Source of the DNA: Apostichopus japonicus
Taxonomy: Eukaryota > Echinodermata > Holothuroidea > Aspidochirotida > Stichopodidae
Direction of reading: 5' to 3'
DNA: 64,000 nucleotides
NCBI RefSeq assembly: GCF_037975245.1
Contig: NC_092577.1
Span: 33,800,898-33,864,897 of the forward strand
Shown here: positions 47,771 to 58,474 of the stretch, piece after piece
Layout: every line of letters begins with the position of its first letter
How positions within the stretch are numbered: the first letter of the stretch is position 1
Made by a program: the position numbers and the translations under genes
The notes under the pieces: model-generated
The model's input: only the letters and a program-made list of their open reading frames with translations
Database searches by the model: none
Told to the model about the DNA's origin: nothing

Positions 47771-47990
47771 AGAATCATGTATTTTTGTAAAAGAATCCTG
47801 CACTACATTGAAAAAATCAAGTTTCTAACACTAAGTGGTTTATAGTTCAATCTCCATTTGGAAGGAATCCTGTTCCATATGCAGATTCCTGCAGGACTTT
47901 TTTGTATGGGCAGCTGCATGTTTGCGGAAAACACCGTTTTGTTTCAGCGGAAAGTAACATGTGCGGAAAATAACGGTACCCACACCAAAC

Positions 47991-48500
47991 TAGCTGCCTA
48001 ACAAAAATGTTTATACAGCTAAATGCCTGTGAACTGAGAAAAAAAGGAGGGTGTCCCCTCCCTGGTGTACAAACCACTTTTCAACCTCACACGAAAAGTT
48101 AACTAGTTGTATGCCACACATTATTTTTTTAAGTTTACCATGGAGCAATAAACTATTATAGCTCAACGAGTTTACGTAGCCTAAGCTTGATATACAGCTA
48201 TGTAGTAGGTACAGTAGCCCTAGCTAGTACTATTGTGAGGCATAGCCTATGTGGTCGCTAGAAGTATACTATATGTAAGCCTCATTGGCGTCAATTTAAC
48301 GATAATTGACATAGTGACTTCAAGCAGTAAAATGTACTGAAAACACGCACCTTCGCTTTCATTTTGTTTGACGTTTAACATCACCAACAAAGCAAAAAAG
48401 CGTTTAAAAGCGTTCAAATTCAAATATGGCGCCCACTGAACGGAATAAGCCTTTTCGGAATTACTTTTTGCGCATGTGCGTGACCTTTCTCCAAAGGTCA
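47991..48500. other. interval left of the transposase gene
   Basis: Contains CTAG/AGGCCTA-type words at 48150-48260. It may hold the transposon's left end and promoter, but no inverted terminus was found. Confidence 0.3.
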
Positions 48501-48662
48501 AATAAGAACTCAGCATTTTCTCAGCTGTACTGTGTACGTGTCACTGTCATAGACAATCAATTATCAACACTGAGTAACTTACACTACGAACCAAAATAAA
48601 CCGAACTTTCAACAACTATTTCTTTGCGTTTTTATCCGTTCAACAACGATAACGACTAACTG
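48500..48662 (+). other. probable 5' untranslated exon of the transposase
   Basis: A strong donor, ACTAACTG|GTGAGTAG, at 48662/48663 pairs with the acceptor CTTTTTCAG at 49444, 13 bases before the transposase ATG. The left limit is arbitrary. The intron 48663-49444 holds a G-run near 49096-49107 and no coding signal. Confidence 0.45.
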
Positions 48663-49456
48663 GTGAGTAGAAGAGAAATCATAAACGTCATTTGGAAGTA
48701 AAGTTGTTTAGAAAATCTTTGAAATGAGACTAATGTGGGTAGGCTTCAGTATCGCCAAATTCACGTAGGCCTAGGCTAGGACGTGGCGTACACAACGTTG
48801 TTTCGATTTTGGCCAAACTATTGTTAAAACTCATTCGTACGTAGAACATATTATGCTGCAAATTACAATACAATAAGAATGGAAAAGAGAACGATGTAAC
48901 ACTAACGGTAAATTTAGTGATTCAGTAAAAACCATTGTTGTACGGTGTTGGCTACAGTACTGGCTAGGCCTATTGTGGTTAATTCACTTAGGCTAGCAGT
49001 TGCAGGTGCACAGTGACGAAGATAATTAGGGTCAAGAGAATATGAGTCCCATTCTTACTTGCATATGTGGTCGTCTGTTTGGAGTGAAAGAGGAAGGGGG
49101 TGGGGGGTTGGAGTAGTTGCACATGAACCACTTTTCAGGTTTCTTTTGAACAGATTGGACTGTCTTTCAATCTTTCTTTAAAAGGGGTTCACCCTATGGA
49201 CTTACTTTTTGATAGCCTTCCCATAGTTCCATTTATGTCAGTTGAGATACGTTACTCCGTAATTGATACTGAAGCAGTTATCTATAGAATATTATGGAGA
49301 ATCCTTCAGGAATTTCCATTAGCTGTGCCATTTTACATTTGTTAAAAATTTAAAATGCAGTCATAATTATTGCAAAAATATCACACGTTTCATGGATCGT
49401 ACAGTCTTTCTTCTATTAAATACTTCTCCTTTTGTCTTTTTCAGATTTCATCTATT

Positions 49457-51055
49457 ATGGTGAGGATATGTGTAATTTTTGGCTGTGGGAACAGTACCAA
49501 ACATATAGACAAATGGTTAGCTCAGCTGTGCGAAGTACATGGTCTAATGTTCGGAAGCTGTGTATGCAAACCACCGTTTAGCCTCTTTCCGTTTCCATCA
49601 GAAAAGAAGCATCCATATAGACGTCAAGCATGGGTCAAGTTGGTTAACAGAAAGGGAACTGATGGCAAGAATTGCAAACCACAAACGTATTCTAGGATTT
49701 GTTCCAAACATTTTAGGGATGGAGAACCTACAGAACTCAATCCAGATCCCACAGAATTACTTGGATACGATTTGATTTCTACATCCTCAAAGGGTAAACT
49801 TCCAAGGAAACCACCATTAAAGCGTTGTTCCCCATCCACCAGTGAAAAGCTGGAAAAGGCAAAGAAGCAAAAAGCAGACTGTCCTGAAGCTAAAGTGCCA
49901 ATTCCTGCTTCATTTCATACGAAAATTGAGACAGAAGATTATCAACCAGAGTACACTCCAGCAGTAGACCATTCGTATGGTTTTCTTGGAAATGACTGTA
50001 CTTCTTGCAAAAGTAAGAATGACCGAATTTCAAAGTTAAAAGAACGACTAAACCATTTAAGGACAAAAAGTAAAGCTCGCAGCAAATGCTCGTCAAGGAG
50101 TTACTTCTCTATCTGTAACATTGTACTGAAATCTGACTCAAGCGTGAACTCATACACAGGAATTCAAAGCAGGGACAAGTTCATTGCTTTTCATAACTTT
50201 TTACTTCCAAAAGTTGCAAAAATGAGGTACTGGTATGGATGCAAGAAGTCTTCTCCAAGGAACACACCAAGGGGTAAAAGGACCCCAATGAAACGAGGAC
50301 CTGCAAGAAATCTCACTGCTAAGGAAGAACTCATAATGGTACTAATGAAGTTAAAAATGTCGTTGACGATGGCATTCCTTGCAAGTTTATTCTTTGTTTC
50401 AGGTGGTACAGCCTCGAACATATTTACTACATGGATTAAATTCCTTGCATTTGAACTGAAACCATTCATTTTATGGCCTGACAAGGTGCAAGTTCTGACA
50501 AGCATGCCACCGTCTTTGAAAAAGAAGTACCCAAATCTTCGATGCACATTGGACTGCTCTGAAATATTTATAGAACGTCCCAGGAACTTGGAACTGCAAG
50601 CATTAATATGGAGTGACTATAAGCATCACAATACGGTAAAATATATGGTAGCAATAGCCCCCAATGGAATGATATCCTTCTTATCAAAAGCATGGGGTGG
50701 AAGAACATCAGATGTGCACATCACTAAGGAGTCTGGATTCTTGAATCTTATTGATCCTCATGATTTAATCCTTGCAGACAGGGCTTTCACAATTAAAGAA
50801 GAACTTCTCCTCAAACAAGCTACCCTCGAAATCCCACCCCCAAGCAAAGGAAAAGAACAGCAGGCACCAGAAGAAGTTGGACGCACCAAAAAGATTGCTA
50901 ATGCGCGGATTCACGTCGAGCGGGCCATTGGCCGCATGAAATGGTTCCGTATTCCGAAGGACACTTTACCAATTACTCTTATACCTCTTGTTGATGACAT
51001 TAATACTGTTTGCGCTGCTTTGGTGAATCTACGTTCTCGTTTGGTTTCATTGTAA
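49457..51055 (+). CDS. THAP-domain DDE transposase (ISL2EU-like), intact
   Basis: 532 residues. N-terminal THAP zinc finger C2CH: C5, C10, C82, H85 (SRICSKHF), with conserved W59 and a NPDPTEL end. An insert between C10 and F41 adds CVC and WLAQLCEVHG, as in transposon THAPs of this group. Residues 110-250 are a linker with a short basic helix; a predicted DNA-binding helical region lies at 270-340. A DDE_Tnp_4-type nuclease has candidate triad D366 (TLDCSEIFIERP), D441 (LILADRAF) and E488 (HVERAIGRMK). It should bind transposon ends and cut and paste them in the nucleus. The ATG at 49457 follows a splice acceptor at 49444; the open frame upstream is intron. No stop or frameshift. A domesticated host gene is possible, but the neighbouring YqaJ gene argues for a transposon. 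Confidence 0.9.
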   Translation: MVRICVIFGCGNSTKHIDKWLAQLCEVHGLMFGSCVCKPPFSLFPFPSEKKHPYRRQAWVKLVNRKGTDGKNCKPQTYSRICSKHFRDGEPTELNPDPTELLGYDLISTSSKGKLPRKPPLKRCSPSTSEKLEKAKKQKADCPEAKVPIPASFHTKIETEDYQPEYTPAVDHSYGFLGNDCTSCKSKNDRISKLKERLNHLRTKSKARSKCSSRSYFSICNIVLKSDSSVNSYTGIQSRDKFIAFHNFLLPKVAKMRYWYGCKKSSPRNTPRGKRTPMKRGPARNLTAKEELIMVLMKLKMSLTMAFLASLFFVSGGTASNIFTTWIKFLAFELKPFILWPDKVQVLTSMPPSLKKKYPNLRCTLDCSEIFIERPRNLELQALIWSDYKHHNTVKYMVAIAPNGMISFLSKAWGGRTSDVHITKESGFLNLIDPHDLILADRAFTIKEELLLKQATLEIPPPSKGKEQQAPEEVGRTKKIANARIHVERAIGRMKWFRIPKDTLPITLIPLVDDINTVCAALVNLRSRLVSL

Positions 51056-51788
51056 GCCATATTTTCTCAGCCAGGCTCCATAGACTTTCTAGCCTCAATT
51101 TTTTCCAGGGTTGAAAATGTTATGTTAAAGTTCAAGAAAGTTAAATGTCTCTTTGTTATGAGTTTCACCTTCAATATTCATGTCATTTCTTGTTTATTAA
51201 ATACTGCAGCACATAACCATTTGTTACAATTGATTTTTGAACAACTTACTTTTAAATGAAAACTTAGGGCCCAATACAATATAAAAGAGGAAACTTCAAT
51301 GGCTACTTTCATTCAGTTTCTGGAAAAGTGTACCAACACCAGTCTCTCACCCCCCCCCCCCCATTTTTCAGATTCTGTTCCCAGTGCCCCCATTCCTCCT
51401 GGAATATTTAATAAATGTTGCAGATGAGCTGTCAATTGCCACATGAAAACAAAAAGCATATAATAATAATTCTACAGTACTAACAGTGTGAAAGAAAGTA
51501 AAGAAGTGAGCATTGAAATATATCGAAACGTTGTATACTCTGTAATTAAAATTTGTATATCTATCAAATCTTTACCTAAAAGATTCACTGCAAGGGCTGG
51601 AAAATATGTATCGCAATACGGAGAAAATTGTCACTTATTAATACCCCCCCACCCAAAAAAAAAAAAAAGCAAAAGAAATTAAACTGTAATATCAACTTGA
51701 AAGCAGTACTTATATTTGCTCACAACATGAAATAACTAAAGGAATGTCTCACAATTGAAAGAAAACTAAAAACTACTGTGTGAAAATC
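51056..51788. other. gap between the two convergent transposon genes
   Basis: AT-rich with an ATTAAA near 51197 that could end the transposase mRNA. C-tract at 51349-51362, C/A-rich patch at 51644-51668. Nothing coding recognised. Confidence 0.4.
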
Positions 51789-52810
51789 TCATGCATTTTT
51801 AGACTTAAAAATATCTTTAGATAAAAGTTCAATTGCCAGGAAGTTTCTGAAGAAGAAATCACTGAGTCTCTTCATTTCTAACCAATACTCCTGATCAAAA
51901 AATGTTCTAACTTTTAAAAATCCATGTCTTGAATATAAAAACAAGTCACACCATTTGGTCCCAGAAACTGCCATTTCTAAAGTTACTTGGGAGTAGTACG
52001 CATGTGATTTCTTTAAAGTTGGTTTTTCTTCTACTTCACATATATAATCCAAATTGTTACAAGTTGGTGTTGTGTGGGAGACTGAGAGGGGGCACTTAAT
52101 CTCCAACACTCCTTTTCCACAGCACTCGCAAGAAATTATGCAATCTGGACTTGCTGCCAGGAACACATGGTCTGCACACACCAGTAAACCACTTTCTTCT
52201 ACCCTTAATTTATGGCCCTCAGCTTTCATGGTGGATATGTACTTATCCCGAGCTTCGCTCTCCATTTCCCTCCCATACTTCAAGGCAGGGATGTTTGGAT
52301 TTACATCGCTGTAGAGAATTCTCTTTAGTAAACATGTGTTATCCACATCCTCACCCTTCTCAAGCCTACGAGCTCTAGTTAAGACAGAGTGGACAATGGA
52401 TCCTGTGATACGACCTTTCCTTTCTTCGAACCAATAAGAGTTGTTGGACTGGCCTCTTGTTTTCTTCTCTATAAGTGTTACTGTCGAGGATGAATATACT
52501 GGGATGGTGAGAAGGAATTCCTGTATGCTTCTTGATAGGTCTGCTAGAGCAACAAGTGAAGTAGGTATAGATGTTTCCACTTCAACCGTTTGTCCTAAGT
52601 TGATATCAGCAGAGGGTTCCACTGTTGTTGTTATGGGCATCTGTTCACCTGTTGAACAATATGCAAAGACACAGGCATCTGGAAAAGCATGTTGGAGTGT
52701 CTTCAACCCCTCTAGGCTTGGAAGACTTTTTCTTTGAGGAATTGGAGTACTGGCTTGAGGTAAAAATAGTTGCCTGAATGCTGGGTTGATTCCCTCTGAT
52801 GATGGTTTTG
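51789..52810 (-). CDS. YqaJ-like exonuclease domain (main exon of transposon ORF2)
   Basis: About 340 residues from acceptor CTTCCTTAG|C at 52810. The C-terminal 230 residues carry the YqaJ/lambda-exonuclease-type restriction-like fold. Visible are WFEERKGRITGS, ALKYGREMESEARDKY, then the catalytic core SPDCII...GKGVLEIKCP (Asp and Glu-x-Lys) and YYSQVTLEMAVSGTKWCDLF. Partner proteins of this type accompany THAP-DDE transposases in ISL2EU elements; their exact role in transposition is unproven. This exon itself is open and its catalytic residues look complete. It joins the SWIM exon upstream (53006-53179) in the wrong phase with the best-looking donor, so the full gene is probably disabled or the junction differs. 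Confidence 0.82.
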
Positions 52811-53005
52811 CTAAGGAAGGTAGAAAGGGGATAAATGAAAGCTGTTATTAATTCTATCCAGTAAATATCATGTTTTTCATATCTGGAGAGTATGCAGTAT
52901 TCTTTTATCAGTTACAGGTAGCATCAACTTGAAGATACAATTAAGTTTAATTACTATTATTGTCTTCAAACAACTAAGTTACTGTCTAACTGTTAGAATA
53001 CTGAC

Positions 53006-53179
53006 CAGCCTGTTTGGAAAATTTGGGTCATTTCACATATTCTCTTCGGCTGAACACTGTGTTTAATCCCAAAAGATTTCCATCCGCATTCACGTGACGT
53101 GCAGGCTGGATTGGTTAATCCATTTTGCCAAGCGAAATCCACCTTAAACAATACTGCAGCAATATGATTACAGGTACTG
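53006..53179 (-). CDS. ORF2 middle exon with SWIM zinc-finger end
   Basis: Acceptor GATACAG|CAG at 53179. Reads STCNHIAAVLFKVDFAWQNG then NPACTSRECGWKS. Joined to the upstream exon it completes a SWIM motif, CTCFAG...CNHIAAVLF (CxC...CxH), the typical partner of YqaJ in these transposons. The right border is likely TGG|TCAGT or nearby and is uncertain. Confidence 0.7.
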
Positions 53180-53481
53180 CTGTATCTGTTGACAATAAAA
53201 GAATATAATGGGTGAAAAGAATTTCAACAACATTTTTTCCTGTATTTGCTGCTTAAAGGGTGAAAATCAAGCAAAAAAGTTTATGATGTGGGAAAAATGA
53301 TACAGCCTTATCTTTACTTCAAAGACATTGGAACAGACTTCTACAGTATCTGTGATTCTTGGTTATTTGCCTAAATTGCAAATACCATATATTATATAGT
53401 GAAGTAAAATATTAGTTTGGTTTACTGAAGGTTAAGCTGTCCTCACTTTTTTTAAGTACAAGGATAAATGGTTTAACTTAC

Positions 53482-53940
53482 CCTGCAAAACAAGTACAGA
53501 AAGCTGCATATATTTCCCCAGACGTTTTTCCAAGGCACACCCACACATTCCATGGAATGTTATTAACATTTTGCGAAGGCCTGCACTTGGCCCATAGTAG
53601 GCACAGGTTACTTGAATCACTCAACGCGTGGTAGAACACTTCTTTCAACCAGCCAGACGCAAAGTAACTATAACCTTTCCATCTTTGTAGTCACTCATGA
53701 GACGCTTTTTTAAGCTAACGTCATCAATGTTTTCCAAGTACAGTATCTCCCAATGTCGAAAGCCATTGTTGGGGGCCATTTCGTTATCCCACTTTTCTCA
53801 TTTTCCCACCCATCTGTAAGTTGAAGAGGATCAGGTATTGCTTCTTCACCGATTTTCAACAAATTCTGGTACTGTATTTCCTTCTCTTCATCGATAGTTT
53901 CTTGGGGCCTAGGCTTACGCACTAACTCAGGCATTTTCAT
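53482..53940 (-). pseudogene. ORF2 first exon, two apparent frameshifts
   Basis: Starts MKMPELVRKPRPQETIDEEK (ATG 53940) and ends at donor GCAGG|GTAAGT. Translation must change frame twice to stay family-like: from ...TKWPPTMAFDIGRY to YLENIDDVSLKKRLMSDYKD (near 53744), then to YSYFASGWLKEVFYHALSDS (near 53665, next to an A-run). Each break looks like one missing base. Beyond them it runs to VWVCLGKTSGEIYAAFCTCF, the first half of the SWIM motif. The breaks could be real decay or homopolymer sequencing errors; the second lies in an AAA run. Confidence 0.72.
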
Positions 53941-53960
53941 TGCCGCAAACACTAAGAGAG

Positions 53961-53988
53961 CAGAGCCGTATCTCTATATACGGCTCTG
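53961..53988. repeat. hairpin upstream of ORF2
   Basis: AGAGCCGTA-tctctata-TACGGCTCT, a perfect 9-bp stem about 20 bp upstream of the ORF2 ATG, flanked by agagag on both sides. Possible transcript or terminal structure. Confidence 0.6.
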
Positions 53989-54073
53989 TAAGAGAGGGGG
54001 TTATAGCGCTCACGAGGGTTAAACCTCTTCAAAAATAAACTAAGTCCGAGATCTGTCACCCGATTCTCCTTGT

Positions 54074-54182
54074 CGTCACGATAACTAACGTGGTTCTTGC
54101 TAATGGTGATCCACGATAGTTATCGTGGTGTGTTATAACTTCATCACACATGTTATGAATTTCACGATAACTATCGTGGACC
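54074..54182. repeat. cluster of CCACGATA(GT/AC)TATCGTGG dyads
   Basis: ccacgatagttatcgtgg at about 54111-54128 and its reverse complement cacgataactatcgtgg at about 54163-54180, with a related cacgataactaacgtgg at 54077-54093. The two full copies are inverted about 34 bp apart and enclose ttataac/gttatga words. Could be transposon terminal sequence or a regulatory dyad. Confidence 0.6.
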
Positions 54183-55301
54183 CTTACAAGCCATTCAAGG
54201 AGACTTTTGATGCTGGGATATTACAGAAAGCGACTGGGATGCTAATTCTAAAGACATTGGCAATTTCTATCGTCATTATTGTTGTTGCTAACATAAATCT
54301 ATACACTGTGTGGTGTAGTAAGCCTGTAACCAACATCAAACAAGTTAAATGCCTGGTTATACGCAGAATCGAATTAGATAATAAGTCAACCACAACTCTG
54401 CCAACCCTTCCGACTTGGGTAATATTCATGTAGTAAGTGCATTTATGTTATAGAGAAATTGATAGGCGTATGTTAGAGATAACTGATCAGTTCTACTACT
54501 ACTTACTAGCCTAACATAAGGCCTTATTGTACATAGGTCTAGGCCTAACTACTCGTAGTCGTACAGTAGGCTATGCCTAATTGAAATTCGGCTACTTAGG
54601 GCCTAGTACTACTACTAATATTGGTACTAATGTTATTGTTCAGAGAGTCAGTGCAACTTGTTTTGTTAGGTTATATGCCTAGTTTTTAGTAGGGCTATTA
54701 TCACTGACCATATCACACAGTGCCACTCTTTTTGGGCATAGGCTAGGCCTACCTTAATTTGGTCCCTTGGTGATGACTAACTTAAGTAAAGTGGGAATCC
54801 TAAAAGTACAAGGCTACATTGAATTTGAAGATGCCAGAAGTGCACACTGGCATGCTTTTAAGTGTACATACAGATAGGTGTACAAGAAAAGACTGCAAGT
54901 ACAGTTCGCTCAAGCATGTATTCTTTATTCAAATGAGAACCAAGAAGAAAATAAATAAAACATAGCCTGTTGTGCTTATTTTACAGAAAACCCACAAGAA
55001 ATTAATAAAGAAATGTAAATTTTATGTCATTTATTGGTTGTCCTCCACACTTGCTCTTTGTTATTCCTAGGTGCCGTTGTACAGTAGGTGATGTGTTTGG
55101 ACATGTCATAATTGGGAAACATGACATATTTAGTCCTTGGTACTTAGTAATTATGAATGTAAGTCAAGGGTTTTTCATCATTCCTCTGATGTTAATTTAC
55201 TTCATATTTAATACATAGTTCTCACAATGCTTTGTCTAAGCAAATTTTGTACAAAACTACACAAAGAGCATGTTATCCAGGTTGGACATTCTTGTGTACA
55301 A
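54183..55301. other. unassigned interval
   Basis: Includes an AGGCCTA/CTAG-rich stretch (54495-54750). Short open frames (54125-54433, 55024-55218) show no known domain. Confidence 0.3.
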
Positions 55302-55366
55302 GACTTTGTCATGAGGTTGAACCCAAAGCATGGTTTTGGAGTGTGGGTTCGAATCCCACCAAAGTC
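55302..55366 (+). tRNA. tRNA-like sequence lacking a D-arm (probable pseudogene or SINE head)
   Basis: Acceptor stem GACTTTG/CAAAGTC (7 bp), anticodon-like stem CCAAA-gcatggt-TTTGG and T-arm GTGGG-ttcgaat-CCCAC are all perfect. Only about 9 bases remain where a D-arm should be. The loop would read ATG at the anticodon position. 65 nt is too short for a normal cytosolic tRNA, so function is doubtful. Confidence 0.4.
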
Positions 55367-56439
55367 CCCAGATGAATGTCCTTTCTAGTGTATCATGTAG
55401 CATTTTTGTAATGGAACATGCATTCTGGAATAATTGATGAAGACTTTACAGATATTAGTGAATTACAATATCTCCTCATAACTACACAGAGTTTAACTTT
55501 ATACAACATTAGATGATACTGGTCAATATTTGGACAACCAATGTACCAGTGAGGAAATAAGAAGACCCACTATAAGATATACACAACTGCTTTCTCATTC
55601 AACTTTACCGAAGGGTTCTTTAAATCTACAACAGGTGCCGAAAAAATATGATTGAGAAGATGAAGGGTCTCGGGTAAGATAAGCACTTTAAGCTAACCGA
55701 GATTCACCCGCTTACCATGGGTCAATAAATGAGTGTAACTCAGAAATTATCCAGTAGTTTTTATGATTGTTTAAATTGTATAAAATTTTCAATTCACTGC
55801 ACTTTACAATACAGTACAGTACAGTATGTCCAGTCCCATTTTTCAACGCATTGTGAAACTTCTTGTGTGCCAGACCATACAGTAGGTAGTAGGAATGATG
55901 CAATGTGTACTTGGTGTACACTATGGACATTAAATTGAACCAGAAGGCTTGGTGAGTCCTTGCCTGAAAGATGTCAGTCAGCCTGAATGAGTTTCATTTA
56001 TTTTCTGTAGACAGTTGGTAGAGAGTGTTGTATGTTCTTTTCTGCAATTACCCATTGTCAAAGGTGAAACCACTTGATACAGATGAAGATAACACTACTT
56101 AGATCAAACGTAAGGATGATCTTTTCTCAGTTATTTTAAAACAGTATGACACCAACATTTGCTATTGTTGCCATACTGTAGAGAATGATCTTATTGGATG
56201 ACGTCTTTTTCAGATTGAAGGAAATACCATGGAAATATTATATGAATTGGTTTTAGAAGTTAAATTGCTGTAAGGTAGGTGGTCATTTGACATGTGTTGT
56301 CAACTCCACAAGTTTAGAATGTTGTAAAGATGCATTTCCTGACATCTGACCCCAGCAAAAAATGAAAGCAGCCATAAACTCACTTTTGTTTCCTATCCAC
56401 TTCAGTTGCAATCTTGAGTTATCATGTTTACAGGGTAAA
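55367..56439. other. unassigned interval
   Basis: No recognisable gene. Contains a short 'cagtacagtacagta' run at 55810-55825. Confidence 0.3.
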
Positions 56440-56556
56440 AACCTGTCTGTATTCTGTGTGTGTTTTTGTCCCTTCTGTTACTGTTACTTGTCATTAGCCT
56501 TTGAAGAAGATCCTGCTACGATTGAAACGTCAGGCCAACTTAGTTTTACACATGTT
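56440..56556 (+). repeat. dispersed repeat tail with GAAGAAGATCCT hairpin (copy 2)
   Basis: cctgtctgtattctgtgtg through cctttgaagaagatcctgct to gaaacgtcaggccaactta matches 8738-8845 in order. The hairpin stem is decayed here (acgatt instead of aggatc). It is truncated on the left relative to copy 1. Confidence 0.75.
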
Positions 56557-58250
56557 TACAGGGTTTAAGGATTTGCCATTTGAGGGAGCTCAAATGACCA
56601 ATGACCTCTTCCCCAAATTGTACATGCTTGTTACTGTTTGTGAGAATCAGCTAGCTACTTGCTATATATGGCACTCATTCTGGAATTCCACTTTATGGCC
56701 TCAGGTGACCTTAAATGCCCTTTGACCACAGCTTAAACAAAAATATAAAACATTGATTCTACTCAAATCTGTAGAAAGTGAGTGGTCACTGTGAAATCTA
56801 AACATCTCATAGTTAAGAATTAACCAATGTTTATTTCCTGAATAAGCCTGTCTACAAGATTCTCAGTTTTTGGCATTTGATCACCTTGTATGACATTTGG
56901 CTGAGACGTCATGTTTGAAGTCCATCCAAGTTTACAATATTGAGTTATTTTGTTTAAAAACCTGAATACATACTTACCTACATGCATACATACACACATA
57001 CACACATACATACACAAACACCCATGCCATTATGACCGCAAAGTATTTACTGTATAAGCCATTCATGAGTTAGTCAATTAAGTTTACTTTCCAAAAGTGG
57101 GTTCTGATCTTTAAAGGTAAACTTATCCTAAATATTAGTAATGGAAGGTAAAGTGCAAGTAATTCTAAGATCTTATTATTGCATTTTGATGAGTGGTTGA
57201 TCACTAGTTTCAGTACAACAACAAACTAGTCTTCCATTTTGAATGTGAACAACCACAATACAGTAGCTTCTGTATTAATGCTCATTGACCACTTTTACTT
57301 GAAAGTGAAATAGTGTGTTGACATTGATCCATGCGACAAAAATACTGTGTGTTTTTTTATTTTTTTATACCTGTATGTTGCTATAAGGGTAGAGTTGCTA
57401 GCTTGCCCAGTGATGCATGGGTTTTGAAACAGAAATCGGACTCAAATTAATAGAAAAACAAAACATTTTCATGTGATTGTGCATCGAAGGAACCACTTGT
57501 GTATGCCATACAATAACTTCACTTTTGGTGCACATGATAGCTTCAATTGATAGAATCCTCATTTCAAACGAAACAGAAATTTTCCCACAATCCTGGGATA
57601 TATACATGTACAGTAACATATTACTGGAATGGTCTACATTTTTTGTGCATGTTTGTGAATCTGCATATTGCTATGTTGATCTTGTTTAACCAAATAGTGT
57701 GTTGAGGGATAAATAATCTGTTGGCATGTGCTTAACCTGTACATTGCTATTTGTTCGATATTGGTGGACTTTAACACAGTTGTATTAAAGACAAAGCATT
57801 TACAGTAACTGAAAACTTTGTGCACACCAAATTTCATTGTTAAACTGCAAACTGCTTCTTTTCTTTTGAAAGTATGTAATTATTGTAGTAAATCTCTACT
57901 GCAGTGATTCCTATGCATGGTTGTTGGTAAATGAGATGGTAACAAATACAGGTATAGTGAGTATTTATCAAAATTCTAAAGAAGACTTTTTTTACACATG
58001 TATGTGTTTTGGGTAAAAATACAAGTGTTCCTTGTCATTCTCTCTCCAATTTCGAAATTGAAGACCCCCTATCTCCCTCCCCCTTCCCTTAATGAAGGAA
58101 ACTTCACATTCACCTAAGTTCTTCATGTTTTTCATCTTCAAAAGTTTTCCTGCAAATATGCCTCCGAAGAAGACTTTTTTTTACCAGAAGAAGCATAAAC
58201 AAATACCTATCTGTGACAAGGATACCAGTCAATTTCTCCGTGGTCAATAA
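56557..58250. other. unassigned interval
   Basis: AT-rich with a cacata/tacata run near 56985-57015. No gene recognised. Confidence 0.3.
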
Positions 58251-58255
58251 GCCAC

Positions 58256-58474
58256 ATGTTTCAACTGAAATGTCTGTGTGACGGAGCAGTACCATCAAGC
58301 AGTCAAACTCCATCTATGGATCATCTGGCTGATGAGGTCAGCATTGAGAAACTTCCAGTACCAAGAAGAAGGAAGAGGTCAGTGCATGGCAAAATATTAG
58401 ACGAAACAGCATACATTGAATCCTCTGTACCCTCTTGCACCTGTTGCCACTTTTGTTCCCAACCCTCCCCTTGA
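58256..58474 (+). other. coding-looking segment, unrecognised
   Basis: An open frame containing SIEKLPVPRRRKRSVHGKIL and DETAYIESSVPSCTCCHF, basic then Cys-rich. It could be an exon of a decayed or unrecognised plus-strand gene, together with the segments at 59384-59461 and 60313-60500. No domain identified. Confidence 0.22.

Larger units (their letters stand above)
39075..47981. mobile_element. 8.9-kb foldback element with ~43-bp tandem-repeat arms
   Basis: A perfect 9-bp direct repeat acaccaaac flanks the unit (39066-39074, 47982-47990). The outer ends are inverted: left GGTTTCAGTTGTTTTCCGCA, right (reverse complement) GGGTACCGTTATTTTCCGCA, both continuing TTACTTTCCGCTGAAA. Inside lie tandem arrays of the same ~43-bp unit in opposite orientation: about 20 copies at 39860-40775 and about 45 at 45235-47190. 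The left arm has an extra ~0.6 kb (39136-39717) before a second TTTCCGC block. The layout recalls Drosophila FB elements (tandem-repeat arms, 9-bp duplication), which are linked to MULE-type transposases. No transposase is identified inside. Confidence 0.85.
48500..54180. mobile_element. ISL2EU-like DNA transposon, two convergent genes; ends not resolved
   Basis: Two genes point towards each other: a THAP+DDE transposase (plus) and a protein with SWIM and YqaJ nuclease domains (minus). This combination is the hallmark of ISL2EU-type DNA transposons described from cnidarians and echinoderms. I could not find matching terminal inverted repeats or the 2-bp duplication, so the coordinates are approximate. 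The transposase frame is intact while the partner gene is damaged. Confidence 0.75.
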
